Part shown: in pieces, positions 7,332 to 15,255 of the stretch | How the letters are laid out: the number at the start of each line of letters is the position of its first letter | Numbering within the stretch: the first letter of the stretch is position 1 | NCBI RefSeq assembly: GCF_028736925.1 | Contig: NZ_JAQZAT010000008.1 | Coordinates: forward strand, 62,001 to 126,000 | Length of the DNA stretch: 64,000 nucleotides | Origin: Flavivirga sp. 57AJ16 | GTDB lineage: Bacteria; Bacteroidota; Bacteroidia; Flavobacteriales; Flavobacteriaceae | Direction of reading: 5' to 3' | Program-made: the position numbers and the translations under genes | Notes under the pieces: generated by a model | Seen by the model: only the letters and a program-made list of their open reading frames with translations | Told to the model about the DNA's origin: nothing | Databases searched by the model: none

Positions 7332-7362
7332 TTCTTATTTGTCGATACCGCTAATCTAGCGG

Positions 7363-7574
7363 ATTTTTAATTGTTTTGAAAGTGTTTTTTGCTCCAGTAT
7401 GTAATTTCTGTCCTACTACTAGAACCAAGTACCTAAGAGCACTTGTGTTTGTCTTAAGTCTACCCGCAATTCCAAAAGACGTGGACACACCGTAGCTGCC
7501 GACGAAGCAGGGATTGGGTATGAAGCGAGCGAAATACTTCTATGGCCCTGCCAAGGATGGCTCATTTCAATAAA
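7363..7574. other. Non-coding, GC-richer stretch of unknown role
   Basis: No ORF of note on either strand. Bases about 7430-7560 are clearly GC-richer than the surroundings (CCGTAGCTGCCGACGAAGC, GGTATGAAGCGAGCG), which is unusual in this AT-rich genome. It may be a remnant of a mobile element or an RNA gene; I could not match it to tmRNA, RNase P or a tRNA by eye. Confidence 0.35.
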
Positions 7575-7928
7575 TTATTTTATTTCTCCATTTTTAATCT
7601 GTGGAAATAAATTTCTCAAAATTATTAACATCATTCCAATAACATTTATGGTGGTGGTCGTAAGCAAGGCTATAATAACATTATCGGAAAGACAAACAAA
7701 AGAATTATTTAAAAAGACAATGATTATAACTGAAGCTAACCATAGGACTATGATAGCAGAAAAAATATACACAAGATTTGTTCTTAATGTAGTATCCTTT
7801 AAAAAACGCTGAATCTCTGCCTCTTTTAAATGTAAGTTTAAAGTTGCAGTATTATTTTTTGCAACCTCTAAACTTTCAAAATCGGGTACCTCTATTTGGT
7901 CAGGTAGTGTATTTAAATCAATGCTCAC
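7575..7928 (-). CDS. Small two-helix membrane protein, candidate toxin partner of a Panacea-domain antitoxin
   Basis: A 117-residue protein with a soluble N-terminus (about 48 residues, mostly helical) and two membrane helices (about 49-73 and 82-106: TNLVYIFSAIIVLWLASVII, VIIALLTTTTINVIGMMLII). It starts 2 bp after the stop of the Panacea-like gene upstream, so the pair forms one operon in antitoxin-toxin order. In the PanAT toxin-antitoxin systems several toxins are small membrane proteins that disturb the membrane. That family knowledge plus the context supports the call; the sequence alone does not show toxicity. Confidence 0.55.
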   Translation of the reverse strand: MSIDLNTLPDQIEVPDFESLEVAKNNTATLNLHLKEAEIQRFLKDTTLRTNLVYIFSAIIVLWLASVIIIVFLNNSFVCLSDNVIIALLTTTTINVIGMMLIILRNLFPQIKNGEIK

Positions 7929-7930
7929 TT

Positions 7931-8380
7931 TTAAGCAGTTTTTAGTTTTGAACCATAATGCTGTAAAATATCATCGTCGTTAATTTCTGAATTAGAGCCT
8001 TGGCGATAAACTTTTTGCCAGGGTGTTTCCATTTGGTGAGTAAGTGCACTTAAATAAACCCCATCGTATTTCCCATACATGGACCAGATTTTCTCTAAAA
8101 ATTTTTTGTCTTCTGGAGATATATTTTCTTTTACGTGGCTTGGTATTTCTTTTTTTATGGTGCTTTTTCCGTAATCTTTTATGCTATTGTACAAAGAAGG
8201 AAAAACAGGTCCAAAATCCCACGCAACAGCCTTTTCATTTAGAAGTCTTTCTTTTTTGGTTAATGCCAAATACCAACAGTAGGAGAGATAAGTCAGTTTT
8301 ATAACTTTCATAGGGGTCATATCATCAGACGTATGCTCCTTTATAAAATAATTAGCTATTGTAGTCGGATTATAGGGCAT
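7931..8380 (-). CDS. Panacea-domain (SocA/GepA-like, DUF4065) protein, candidate antitoxin
   Basis: A 149-residue protein with the hallmarks of the Panacea/DUF4065 domain: an N-terminal TTIANYFI, then MTPMKVIKLTYLSYCWYLAL (about 21-40), the WDFGPVFPSLYNSIKDYG segment (about 54-71) and a C-terminal LSALTHQMETPWQKVY. Members act as antitoxins that neutralise very different toxins, or as adaptors in phage and plasmid proteins. The gene is immediately followed by a small membrane protein, the usual layout of PanAT pairs. It is flanked on one side by the cassette array, which fits an accessory location. Confidence 0.75.
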   Translation of the reverse strand: MPYNPTTIANYFIKEHTSDDMTPMKVIKLTYLSYCWYLALTKKERLLNEKAVAWDFGPVFPSLYNSIKDYGKSTIKKEIPSHVKENISPEDKKFLEKIWSMYGKYDGVYLSALTHQMETPWQKVYRQGSNSEINDDDILQHYGSKLKTA

Positions 8381-8466
8381 AGTATCAAAATTTTAGGTTT
8401 TCTAATTTGTTATACAAAGATACTAAAAATCAGAACTGTAATCTAAATTTATTTAGATCACAATGT

Positions 8467-9003
8467 TTACCATAAGTCATCTTCCGATAGCTTATTAAAG
8501 TCTGTTATTTTTTGAAAAGTGAAATCTAATATTTTTGAAGGTTTCTTAAAAAAATCCCTCTTAAATCTTTTATTATTTTTATTTAAGACCATATACTCAA
8601 TATCTTCCACTGCTCGTTTGCCCAAAGTATCACTTTGTTTTTCAACCAATTTAATGGATTTGATGGTAACTCTATATTGTCTTTCTTTAAATTCTATGAC
8701 AGCGAATGCCTTTATATAATTATGGGAAACCATACTTGGTGTAGATAAATATGTGGATCCGTAGGTTTTGTAATCTGGTGAAAGTTGATTGATTTTAGCC
8801 GTTAGTTTTTTTTCATTAACCACTATGATATTTTCAAAATAGCCAGAAGTTTTAAGGGTTTCCTCAACTTGTTCCTTTGTTAAGTCCGTATCATAAACCT
8901 TTTGCCAAATAACTTGTCCGTTATTGATTTTAAAATTGCTTAGTTTGGAGGCACTAAACCCAAATATGACTACAGAACAAAGGAGGAAAAAAAGAGATTT
9001 CAT
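8467..9003 (-). CDS. Secreted DUF4468-like (TBP-like fold) protein
   Basis: A 178-residue protein with a signal peptide (MKSLFFLLCSVVIFGFSASK). After it comes the pattern of the Bacteroidota DUF4468 family: VIWQKVYDTDLTKEQVEETLK early, a conserved AFAVIEFKERQYRVTIKSIKL strand pair in the middle, and a polar tail. The family is periplasmic or surface-exposed and its function is unknown. Single gene; about 190 bp of AT-rich sequence separate it from the divergent SprT-like gene. Confidence 0.65.
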   Translation of the reverse strand: MKSLFFLLCSVVIFGFSASKLSNFKINNGQVIWQKVYDTDLTKEQVEETLKTSGYFENIIVVNEKKLTAKINQLSPDYKTYGSTYLSTPSMVSHNYIKAFAVIEFKERQYRVTIKSIKLVEKQSDTLGKRAVEDIEYMVLNKNNKRFKRDFFKKPSKILDFTFQKITDFNKLSEDDLW

Positions 9004-9157
9004 ATATAGACTTATTAAAAGTTATTGTTTTTTCAAAAACTATACCATGATTTTAAGACAAAAGCAGGATTTGGTTTTGGACGGCATATTATAAAGCACA
9101 TAGCGCTCGGTATTGTTTATCATTGATTAAATATTTTTATTTTTTTGTGAGAAAACG

Positions 9158-9190
9158 TTTGAGAAAGAAAGCATAAAACCTTTATTTTTG
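9158..9190 (+). promoter_or_regulatory. Predicted sigma-A type promoter, TTTG-N21-TATTTTTG
   Basis: TTTG (9158-9161) and TATTTTTG (9183-9190) match the Bacteroidota -33/-7 consensus TTTG and TAnnTTTG with 21-nt spacing. Transcription would begin near 9196, on or next to the ATG of the SprT-like gene, predicting a leaderless or nearly leaderless message. Confidence 0.55.
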
Positions 9191-9195
9191 TCTTA

Positions 9196-9792
9196 ATGGA
9201 GAACCTGCTTCAAAATTATATTCCAGAAACAGCCATGTCTCAAGTTTTAAAACTTTTAGAGCATGATAACTTAGTAGTGAAAATTAAAAGTGAACGTAAA
9301 ACCCGTCATGGTGATTACATGCGTTTACCAAATGGAAAACACCAAATAACCATTAATTCCAATTTAAACAACTATCGGTTTTTAATCACATTAGTACATG
9401 AAATTGCCCATTTTGAAGCCTATAAAACCTATGGTAAATTTATAAAGCCACATGGCATAGAGTGGAAGCGTACATTTCAGCATTTAATGCTGCCATTTTT
9501 AAATCCAGGGATTTTTCCAGATCATTTGTTGCCGCTTTTAGCAAAACATTTTAGAAACCCGAAAGCGAGTAGCGATACCGATACCGATTTAGCATTGGCA
9601 TTAAAACAGTTTGACGCACCAAATAATAAAACCTATATTTTTGAAGTTCCTTTAGATAGCACTTTTAAGCTGTATAATGGTAAAGTCTTTAAAATGGGGC
9701 GAAAACGTGTCAAGCGTTTTGAGTGTATCGAAATAAGCACAGGAAGAGTTTATTTGTTTAACCCTAATGCTGAAGTTAGCTTAATAAATTAA
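9196..9792 (+). CDS. SprT-like zinc metalloprotease-fold protein
   Basis: A 198-residue protein with the SprT-like metalloprotease core: HEIAH (68-72) and a downstream His86 in KPHGIEW as likely third zinc ligand. The family includes eukaryotic Spartan, which cleaves DNA-protein crosslinks; the bacterial members are poorly studied. Residues 120-198 form a beta-rich tail (FEVPLDSTFKLYNGKVFKMGRKRVKRFECIE) in place of the zinc-ribbon Cys cluster seen in some relatives. It starts at ATG 9196, within 6 bases of a strong -7 promoter element. It is separate from the genes downstream. Confidence 0.8.
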   Translation: MENLLQNYIPETAMSQVLKLLEHDNLVVKIKSERKTRHGDYMRLPNGKHQITINSNLNNYRFLITLVHEIAHFEAYKTYGKFIKPHGIEWKRTFQHLMLPFLNPGIFPDHLLPLLAKHFRNPKASSDTDTDLALALKQFDAPNNKTYIFEVPLDSTFKLYNGKVFKMGRKRVKRFECIEISTGRVYLFNPNAEVSLIN

Positions 9793-10156
9793 ATTAGCAT
9801 AAATTTGGTTGCAGGGCGTAGTCGGAGCAAAAACAGGAAAGTAGTATAGCTGAGTCGCTATAAAATAGCATAGAATATTTAGAAATAAAAAATTGAAGTT
9901 CAAGGCAAAAAGCGTAGGCATAGCCTAGTTACGGCGAGTATTTTTAACGAAGAAATTCGGTTTTTTACTCTGAAGTTTCATGTTATTTTATATGGATTTA
10001 GCTATAGCTTTTCAACGCTAAGGTAGAAGTTGAAAAGTCTTATTCCTGCAAAGGCAGGAATCTTATGAAACGAAACTAAATATAATGATTTGTAGGTTTT
10101 TTCTTTAAATTATAACAAGTAAACCCTTATTTTTATTGTAAATAAAAAATAAATAA
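9793..10156. other. Intergenic repeat-bearing stretch before manC
   Basis: No gene. It contains a dispersed motif GCATAGCCTAGTTA (9918-9931), shared with 26448-26461, and an ATTCCTGC/GCAGGAAT hairpin near 10042-10062 that recurs at about 36252 and 59390. The final 60 bases are AT-rich and should carry the manC promoter. Confidence 0.5.
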
Positions 10157-11236
10157 ATGAATAAAAACTATTATGCTATTTTAATGGCTGGTGGTGTAGG
10201 TTCCAGATTTTGGCCTGTAAGCACTCAGGACTTTCCTAAACAATTTCACGATATGTTAGGAACTGGTGATACGTTGATTCAGAAAACCTTCCATCGTTTA
10301 GCAAAATTAATACCAGAAGAGAACATTTTTATTTTAACTAATGAGCGCTATAATGGTTTGGTGATGGAACAATTGCCAAGTGTTACAAAAAGACAGGTTG
10401 TTTTAGAGCCCGCCATGCGAAATACAGCGCCTTGTATATTATATGCATCGTTAAAGATTCAAAAAGAAAATCCAGAGGCAGTTATGATTGTAGCTCCCAG
10501 TGATCATTGGATTGAAGATGAAACGGCTTTTTCTAATAATGTGCAGCAGGCATTCCATTTTTGTTCTAAAAATAATGCATTAATGACTTTAGGTATTCAA
10601 CCTACATTTCCTAATACGGGATATGGATATATAGAATACGGCAAGACTTCTAAAGAGGTTGTAAAACCCGTTAGCCAGTTTAAAGAAAAACCTGTTTATG
10701 AAGTAGCGAAACAATACCTTGAACAGGGTAATTTTTTATGGAACGCGGGTATTTTTATGTGGAGCGTAAAAAGTGTTGTAGAAGCTTTTAAAATTAATCA
10801 ACCAGACCTGTTTACTTTATTTGAAAGTGGAATGGATGTTTACAATACCGATTTAGAAGATGGCTTTATCCGGGATAACTATGGCAAAGCAGAAAGCATT
10901 TCGGTAGATTATGCCATTATGGAAAAATCCAGTAATGTTTATGTCATTGCCGCGGATTTTGATTGGAATGATCTTGGTACTTGGGGGAGTTTATACGATA
11001 AGTTAGATAAAGATAAAGCCGAAAATGCCATAGTGAACGCCAGAACCTTAGTAGAGGATGCTTCTGGAAATATGATTCGTACTAAGAATGACAAAATAGT
11101 AGTGGTTGATGGCTTGAAAGATTATATTATTGTAGACAAAGATGAAGTTTTGCTTATCTTTCCTAAGAAAAAAGAGCAGGATATTAAAAAAGTACTTCAA
11201 AAAGTAAAGGATAAATTTGGAGAGCATTACGGTTAA
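10157..11236 (+). CDS. manC: Mannose-1-phosphate guanylyltransferase
   Basis: A 359-residue cytosolic enzyme making GDP-mannose from mannose-1-phosphate and GTP, for glycan synthesis. The N-terminal nucleotidyltransferase signature MAGGVGSRFWPVS (10-22) with Lys in FPKQF, VLEPAMRNTAPCI, VAPSDHWI, FKEKP and WNAGIFMW are all in order. It lacks the phosphomannose-isomerase half found in many proteobacterial ManC proteins, as usual in Bacteroidota. The stop is 9 bp before the DUF389 gene, so the two may be co-transcribed. Confidence 0.93.
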   Translation: MNKNYYAILMAGGVGSRFWPVSTQDFPKQFHDMLGTGDTLIQKTFHRLAKLIPEENIFILTNERYNGLVMEQLPSVTKRQVVLEPAMRNTAPCILYASLKIQKENPEAVMIVAPSDHWIEDETAFSNNVQQAFHFCSKNNALMTLGIQPTFPNTGYGYIEYGKTSKEVVKPVSQFKEKPVYEVAKQYLEQGNFLWNAGIFMWSVKSVVEAFKINQPDLFTLFESGMDVYNTDLEDGFIRDNYGKAESISVDYAIMEKSSNVYVIAADFDWNDLGTWGSLYDKLDKDKAENAIVNARTLVEDASGNMIRTKNDKIVVVDGLKDYIIVDKDEVLLIFPKKKEQDIKKVLQKVKDKFGEHYG

Positions 11237-11245
11237 AATATAATT

Positions 11246-12709
11246 ATGAGCGAAGAAAGCAAATTCAATTTTTCGGAAGAAGAGACCAATCAGGATAAAG
11301 CCGTTGAGCAATCAAAAGAAGCTGTAAAAAAAGACGCTAAAGGTTTGTTTCAAAGTATTAAAACCTTTTTTAGTGAGTTACTTGATTTTAGAGATGACAC
11401 AGACAGAGATGCTACCGTTGAGGCTATTAAAAAAGATATTTCTTTTAAAGGAGCCACTGCGTGGATTTTAATTTGCTCAATCTTTGTGGCTTCCGTTGGT
11501 TTAAATGCCGACTCTACTGCTGTTGTTATCGGAGCCATGTTAATTTCTCCATTAATGGGACCTATTCTTGGTGTCGGGCTTTCTATAGCTATTAATGATA
11601 TTGATACCTTAAGAAAATCGTTAATAAACTTGGCAATTATGATTGTTTTAAGTTTGTTAACTGCTTTTTTATTCTTTTGGCTGTTTCCTTTAAGCGAAGA
11701 CAATTCTGAACTTTTAGGCAGGGTTAAACCAGATATTCGAGATGTTTTAATTGCATTTTTTGGAGGACTGGCATTAATTATTGCGCGTACCAAAAAAGGA
11801 ACCATAGCTTCGGTTATTTTTGGTGTAGCCATAGCTACAGCTTTAATGCCGCCATTATGTACTGCGGGTTATGGACTGGCAAAAGGTAATTGGGAATACT
11901 TTTTAGGTGCTATGTATTTGTTTACAATAAATACGATTTTTATTGCTTTGGCAACATTTCTTGTACTGAAGGTCCTGCGTTTCCCTATGCTTAAATATGT
12001 TAATTCCAAGAAGCGTAATCGTATTTCTAAATTGGCAACATTATTAGCCGTGGTAGTCATGGTTCCAGCTGTATGGACATTTTTAAATGTTTTAAAAGAA
12101 AGTAATTTTAACAGAGACGCTAAGAACTTTGTGAACAGTGAGTTGAATTCTTTGCCTCATGCCGAATATTTAAAAAATAATGCAGGATACAAATATTTAG
12201 GAAAGGAAGGATCTGTTATTGAATTAAATACCTTTGGTTTAGACGAAATTCCTGAATCGACTATCTCACTTTTACAGGGTAGAATGAAAGATTATAATGC
12301 CTTAACAACAAGTCGGCTTATAGTAAATCAAAATAAATCTAAAAATTTAGATAATTTTAGGTACATGGAAGAGTTGCGTACGCGCGATTCCCTTGATCTA
12401 CTATCTCAAACTCAAAAAATAGCTTATTTAGAGAATAAGGTAAAACAACTTTCAAAATTAGAACGTAACTATATTGCTTTTGATGAATTAATAAAAGAGG
12501 TTAAAATTAATTATGAAACGATTGAGCAATTTTCTTATGCCAATGTTATAAATTCTAATTTTACCAAAATGGATACATTATCTGTTTTTTCGGTAAAATG
12601 GACAGATGCTTCTAAAGAGGAAATAAGAAAAAAGGATAGGGACAAGCTTGAAAAGTGGTTGAAACTAAAACTGGACTTAGACACTTTGATGGTAAAAAGA
12701 ATGAACTAG
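11246..12709 (+). CDS. DUF389-family membrane protein (TIGR00341-like)
   Basis: A 487-residue protein. Acidic soluble N-terminus (1-60), then five to six membrane helices forming the DUF389 core (about 70-285) with the signature ADSTAVVIGAMLISPLMGPI and a second pattern GVAIATALMPPLCTAGYGLA. The C-terminal third (about 295-487) is a charged, coiled-coil-like soluble domain. The family is widespread and its function is not settled. It sits between manC and a lipoprotein propeller gene on the same strand, with short gaps. Confidence 0.85.
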   Translation: MSEESKFNFSEEETNQDKAVEQSKEAVKKDAKGLFQSIKTFFSELLDFRDDTDRDATVEAIKKDISFKGATAWILICSIFVASVGLNADSTAVVIGAMLISPLMGPILGVGLSIAINDIDTLRKSLINLAIMIVLSLLTAFLFFWLFPLSEDNSELLGRVKPDIRDVLIAFFGGLALIIARTKKGTIASVIFGVAIATALMPPLCTAGYGLAKGNWEYFLGAMYLFTINTIFIALATFLVLKVLRFPMLKYVNSKKRNRISKLATLLAVVVMVPAVWTFLNVLKESNFNRDAKNFVNSELNSLPHAEYLKNNAGYKYLGKEGSVIELNTFGLDEIPESTISLLQGRMKDYNALTTSRLIVNQNKSKNLDNFRYMEELRTRDSLDLLSQTQKIAYLENKVKQLSKLERNYIAFDELIKEVKINYETIEQFSYANVINSNFTKMDTLSVFSVKWTDASKEEIRKKDRDKLEKWLKLKLDLDTLMVKRMN

Positions 12710-12732
12710 TTTTTAAATCTAAAAAGAATAAA

Positions 12733-13617
12733 ATGAAAAATAATGTTTTAGGTATTGTTTTAACGGTTCTTTTGTTAGGGGTTTCATGTAAACAAAAACA
12801 AGAAGGAAATCAGGTTAAAGATGGTTCGAAGAACAAGCTAAGTTTAGATTTAGTTTGGCAAACAGATACGCTTCTAACTACCAGCGAATCTGTTCTTTAT
12901 AATAAAAAACTAGATATTATTTTTGTCTCGAATGTTAATAATTCTCCATGGGAAAAAGATAACAATGGCTTTTTGTCAACTATAGATGTGAAAGGGAATA
13001 TTTTAGAGCTAAAATGGCTTGAAGGTTTAAGCGGCCCCAAAGGAATGGGTATTTTTAATGATAAATTATATGTAACCGATATTGATAGAATTATTGAAGT
13101 AGATATAAAAACACAAAAGATAATTAATAGCTATGCTGTAGAAGGGGAGCCTCATTTAAATGATATTACGGTGAGCACAGAGGGTGTTGTATATGCATCT
13201 GGATCTAATACAAATTCGATGTATGTTTTAAAAAATGGAAGAGTAAGTATTCTTGAAATGGATACAGAGGGGCGATTAAATGGACTGCTACATCAAAATG
13301 AGCATATATTTTTTGCAGACGCTGGGAAACAATGTTTTGGAAGCTATAATTTAAAATCAAACACTTCTAAAATTCTTACAGAAGGCGTTGGATATGGAGA
13401 TGGTGTTGTAAGATTGGAAAATGGAAATTTTATTGTGTCTGATTGGAAGGGACAAATTTTTTATATTGATGCAGCCAATTGGCAAAAAATGCTATTGCTA
13501 GATACGCGTGAAGCTAATATTAATGCGGCGGATATTGATTATATTCCTGAAACACAGATGTTGTTAGTGCCTACCTTTTTTAATAATAGGGTCATGTGTT
13601 ATAAGCTTAATTTGTAA
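12733..13617 (+). CDS. Lipoprotein with SMP-30/NHL-like beta-propeller
   Basis: About 294 residues from ATG 12733, which gives a lipoprotein signal ending LGVSC; an upstream start at 12655 would overlap the DUF389 gene and hide the signal, so I reject it. The mature part has repeated blades: FVSNVNNSPWEKDNNGFLSTID, PKGMGIFNDKLYVTDIDRIIEVD, YASGSNTNSMYVL, GYGDGVVRLENGNFIVSDW and AADIDYIPETQMLLVPTFFNNRV, the last typical of SMP-30/gluconolactonase-like propellers. No clear catalytic site was assigned. It probably sits in the envelope, bound by the lipid anchor. Confidence 0.75.
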   Translation: MKNNVLGIVLTVLLLGVSCKQKQEGNQVKDGSKNKLSLDLVWQTDTLLTTSESVLYNKKLDIIFVSNVNNSPWEKDNNGFLSTIDVKGNILELKWLEGLSGPKGMGIFNDKLYVTDIDRIIEVDIKTQKIINSYAVEGEPHLNDITVSTEGVVYASGSNTNSMYVLKNGRVSILEMDTEGRLNGLLHQNEHIFFADAGKQCFGSYNLKSNTSKILTEGVGYGDGVVRLENGNFIVSDWKGQIFYIDAANWQKMLLLDTREANINAADIDYIPETQMLLVPTFFNNRVMCYKLNL

Positions 13618-13642
13618 TAACAAACACATAAAGAAGAAACCG

Positions 13643-14410
13643 TTATTTATTTTCCTCTAAGTACATTTTACGAACTTTCTTAAATAAGTTTGAAGAATAT
13701 ACAAAGTCTGTAACCGCTTCATTATCAGTTTTAAAAATGGTTTGATTAGAGCCTTCCCAGGCTTTTAGTCCATTTTTTAAAAACACAATTTTTTCGCCAA
13801 TCTCCATAACGGAATTCATGTCATGTGAATTAATAACCGTAGTAATTTGGTATTCATCGGTAATTTCTTGAATAAGATTATCTATAACGATGGCCGTTTT
13901 AGGATCAAGCCCCGAGTTAGGTTCATCACAAAACAAGTATTTCGGATTGTTTACTATGGCTCTGGCAATCGCAACACGTTTTTGCATGCCTCCAGAAGCT
14001 TCACTAGGCATTTTGTTATGGGCATCGTCTAAATTTACACGCTTTAAAACAAAGCTGACACGGTCTTCCATTTCACTTTTATTTTGATTAGTGAACATTT
14101 GCAACGGAAACATAACATTTTCTGCAATAGTCATAGAATCAAATAAAGCGCTTCCCTGAAATACCATACCAATTTCGGCACGTAGATTTCGTTTTTCATC
14201 TTCAGTTAATTGTGAAAATATTTTTCCATCGTAAGAGATAGAGCCTTCTTCGTAATCAAACAAGCCAAGTAAACATTTAAGAAAAACAGTTTTACCAGAA
14301 CCACTTTGCCCAATAATAAGATTCGTTTTTCCTTTTTCAAAGCTTGTGCTAATGCCTTTTAAAACCTCAACACCACTAAACGATTTATGTAAATTTTTTA
14401 CTTCTATCAT
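13643..14410 (-). CDS. mlaF: ABC transporter ATP-binding protein, Mla/MlaF type
   Basis: I start at ATG 14410, which overlaps the TGA of the permease gene by four bases (ATGA), the usual coupled arrangement; the 20 extra residues upstream are not family-like. About 255 residues. Walker A GQSGSGKT, signature SGGMQKRVAIARA, Walker B YLFCDEP with NSGLDP, and the H-loop INSHDM are all intact. It powers lipid transport across the periplasm together with the MlaE-like permease. The substrate-binding MCE protein (MlaD) is not next to it, so it is likely elsewhere in the genome. Confidence 0.88.
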   Translation of the reverse strand: MIEVKNLHKSFSGVEVLKGISTSFEKGKTNLIIGQSGSGKTVFLKCLLGLFDYEEGSISYDGKIFSQLTEDEKRNLRAEIGMVFQGSALFDSMTIAENVMFPLQMFTNQNKSEMEDRVSFVLKRVNLDDAHNKMPSEASGGMQKRVAIARAIVNNPKYLFCDEPNSGLDPKTAIVIDNLIQEITDEYQITTVINSHDMNSVMEIGEKIVFLKNGLKAWEGSNQTIFKTDNEAVTDFVYSSNLFKKVRKMYLEENK

Positions 14411-15147
14411 GAGCCTAACATCATATCGGTTAATATATAATTTAACAGTATAATGACTACCGATGTCCAAACAAAGGCCGTTGTACTCGCTTTTCCAACC
14501 TCAAGCGCTCCACCTTTCATATAATAACCATGAAAAGAAGGAACAGTGGCAAGAATAAAAGCAAATACAAACGTTTTTATAAAAGAATAAATTATATGAA
14601 AAGGTTGAAAGTCGGTTTGAATCCCTAAAACATAATCCTCTAATGATGTATAACCTCCAAAAACACAAGCAGCCATACCGCCAAGGATTCCTAAGAACAT
14701 CCCTATAGCGATGGCAAAAGGGTATAAGGATAACGCAATTGTTTTAGGTAAAACGAGATAATTTAAAGAGTTTATTCCCATGACCTCTAAAGCATCTATT
14801 TGCTCGGTAACACGCATGGTGCCTATACTGGATGTTATGAAAGAACCAACTTTTCCTGCCATGATTATAGAGGTGAATGTTGGCGCGAACTCCAATACAA
14901 TAGATTGTTTAGTAGCAAATCCAACCAAATATTTAGGAATGAGAGGATTGTTTATGTTTAAAGCAGTTTGAATCGTTATAACACCACCAACAAAAAATGA
15001 TATAAAGGCCACAATACCAAGTGAGCCTATAATCAAATCGTCAATATCTTTTAATATTAATTTCTTCATCACAGACCATTTAGTAGGTTTGCGAAACATC
15101 TCAAAGATCATTAAAAAATAAGCACCAATATTATGAAGATATGTCAT
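14407..15147 (-). CDS. mlaE: ABC transporter permease, MlaE family
   Basis: A 246-residue inner-membrane protein with five to six helices and the MlaE family signature: GGVITIQTALNI, ATKQSIVLEFAPTFTSIIMAGKVGSFITSSIGTMRVTEQIDALEVMG (central EQIDAL motif), and a C-terminal YYMKGGALEVGKAST. It pairs with the ATPase gene downstream through a 4-base overlap. The likely role is phospholipid trafficking that keeps outer-membrane asymmetry. The short gap to the divergent phosphatase gene (about 110 bp) must hold both promoters. Confidence 0.9.
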   Translation of the reverse strand: MTYLHNIGAYFLMIFEMFRKPTKWSVMKKLILKDIDDLIIGSLGIVAFISFFVGGVITIQTALNINNPLIPKYLVGFATKQSIVLEFAPTFTSIIMAGKVGSFITSSIGTMRVTEQIDALEVMGINSLNYLVLPKTIALSLYPFAIAIGMFLGILGGMAACVFGGYTSLEDYVLGIQTDFQPFHIIYSFIKTFVFAFILATVPSFHGYYMKGGALEVGKASTTAFVWTSVVIILLNYILTDMMLGS

Positions 15148-15255
15148 ATAAAAATTTGTTAGTGCTAAAGTAAAAAAAGTTAATGGTATTTAACCTTAAT
15201 TTTAAATTTTGATGTATCAAAATATGTATTTTTGAGTTGTAAAAATAAGATTGTC

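Larger units (their letters stand above)
1017..7362 (-). mobile_element. Integron-like cassette array without integrase (CALIN-like), divergent attC-type sites
   Basis: Five co-oriented genes (minus strand) sit in units separated by ~116-124 bp imperfect palindromes. Each unit has private inverted ends: 1280-1289/4085-4094 (GTTGTAAAAC), 4368-4374/4939-4945 (GTTGGCA), 5062-5075/6601-6614 (GTTGTATGCCATTA) and 6736-6745/7294-7303 (GTTACCCAAC). In classical integrons the start of each cassette is complementary to the left end of its own attC, giving exactly this geometry. The shared core is only GTTR/YAAC, not full GTTRRRY/RYYYAAC, and the end match (7-14 bp) is longer than in known systems. A group II intron interrupts the outermost site, as group IIC-attC introns do in integrons. 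No integrase gene is visible. The cassette interpretation is inference; the repeats themselves are plain in the sequence. Confidence 0.6.

Noticed and set aside
1-7362. Integron integrase or other recombinase to drive the array
   Set aside because: I searched for a tyrosine or serine recombinase pattern in the frames of the region and saw none; it may lie outside the window.
7363-7574. tmRNA or RNase P RNA
   Set aside because: No tRNA-like ends or tag frame, and no conserved RNase P core, could be seen.
12655-12732. Longer start of the lipoprotein propeller gene
   Set aside because: Would overlap the DUF389 gene and hide the lipoprotein signal.
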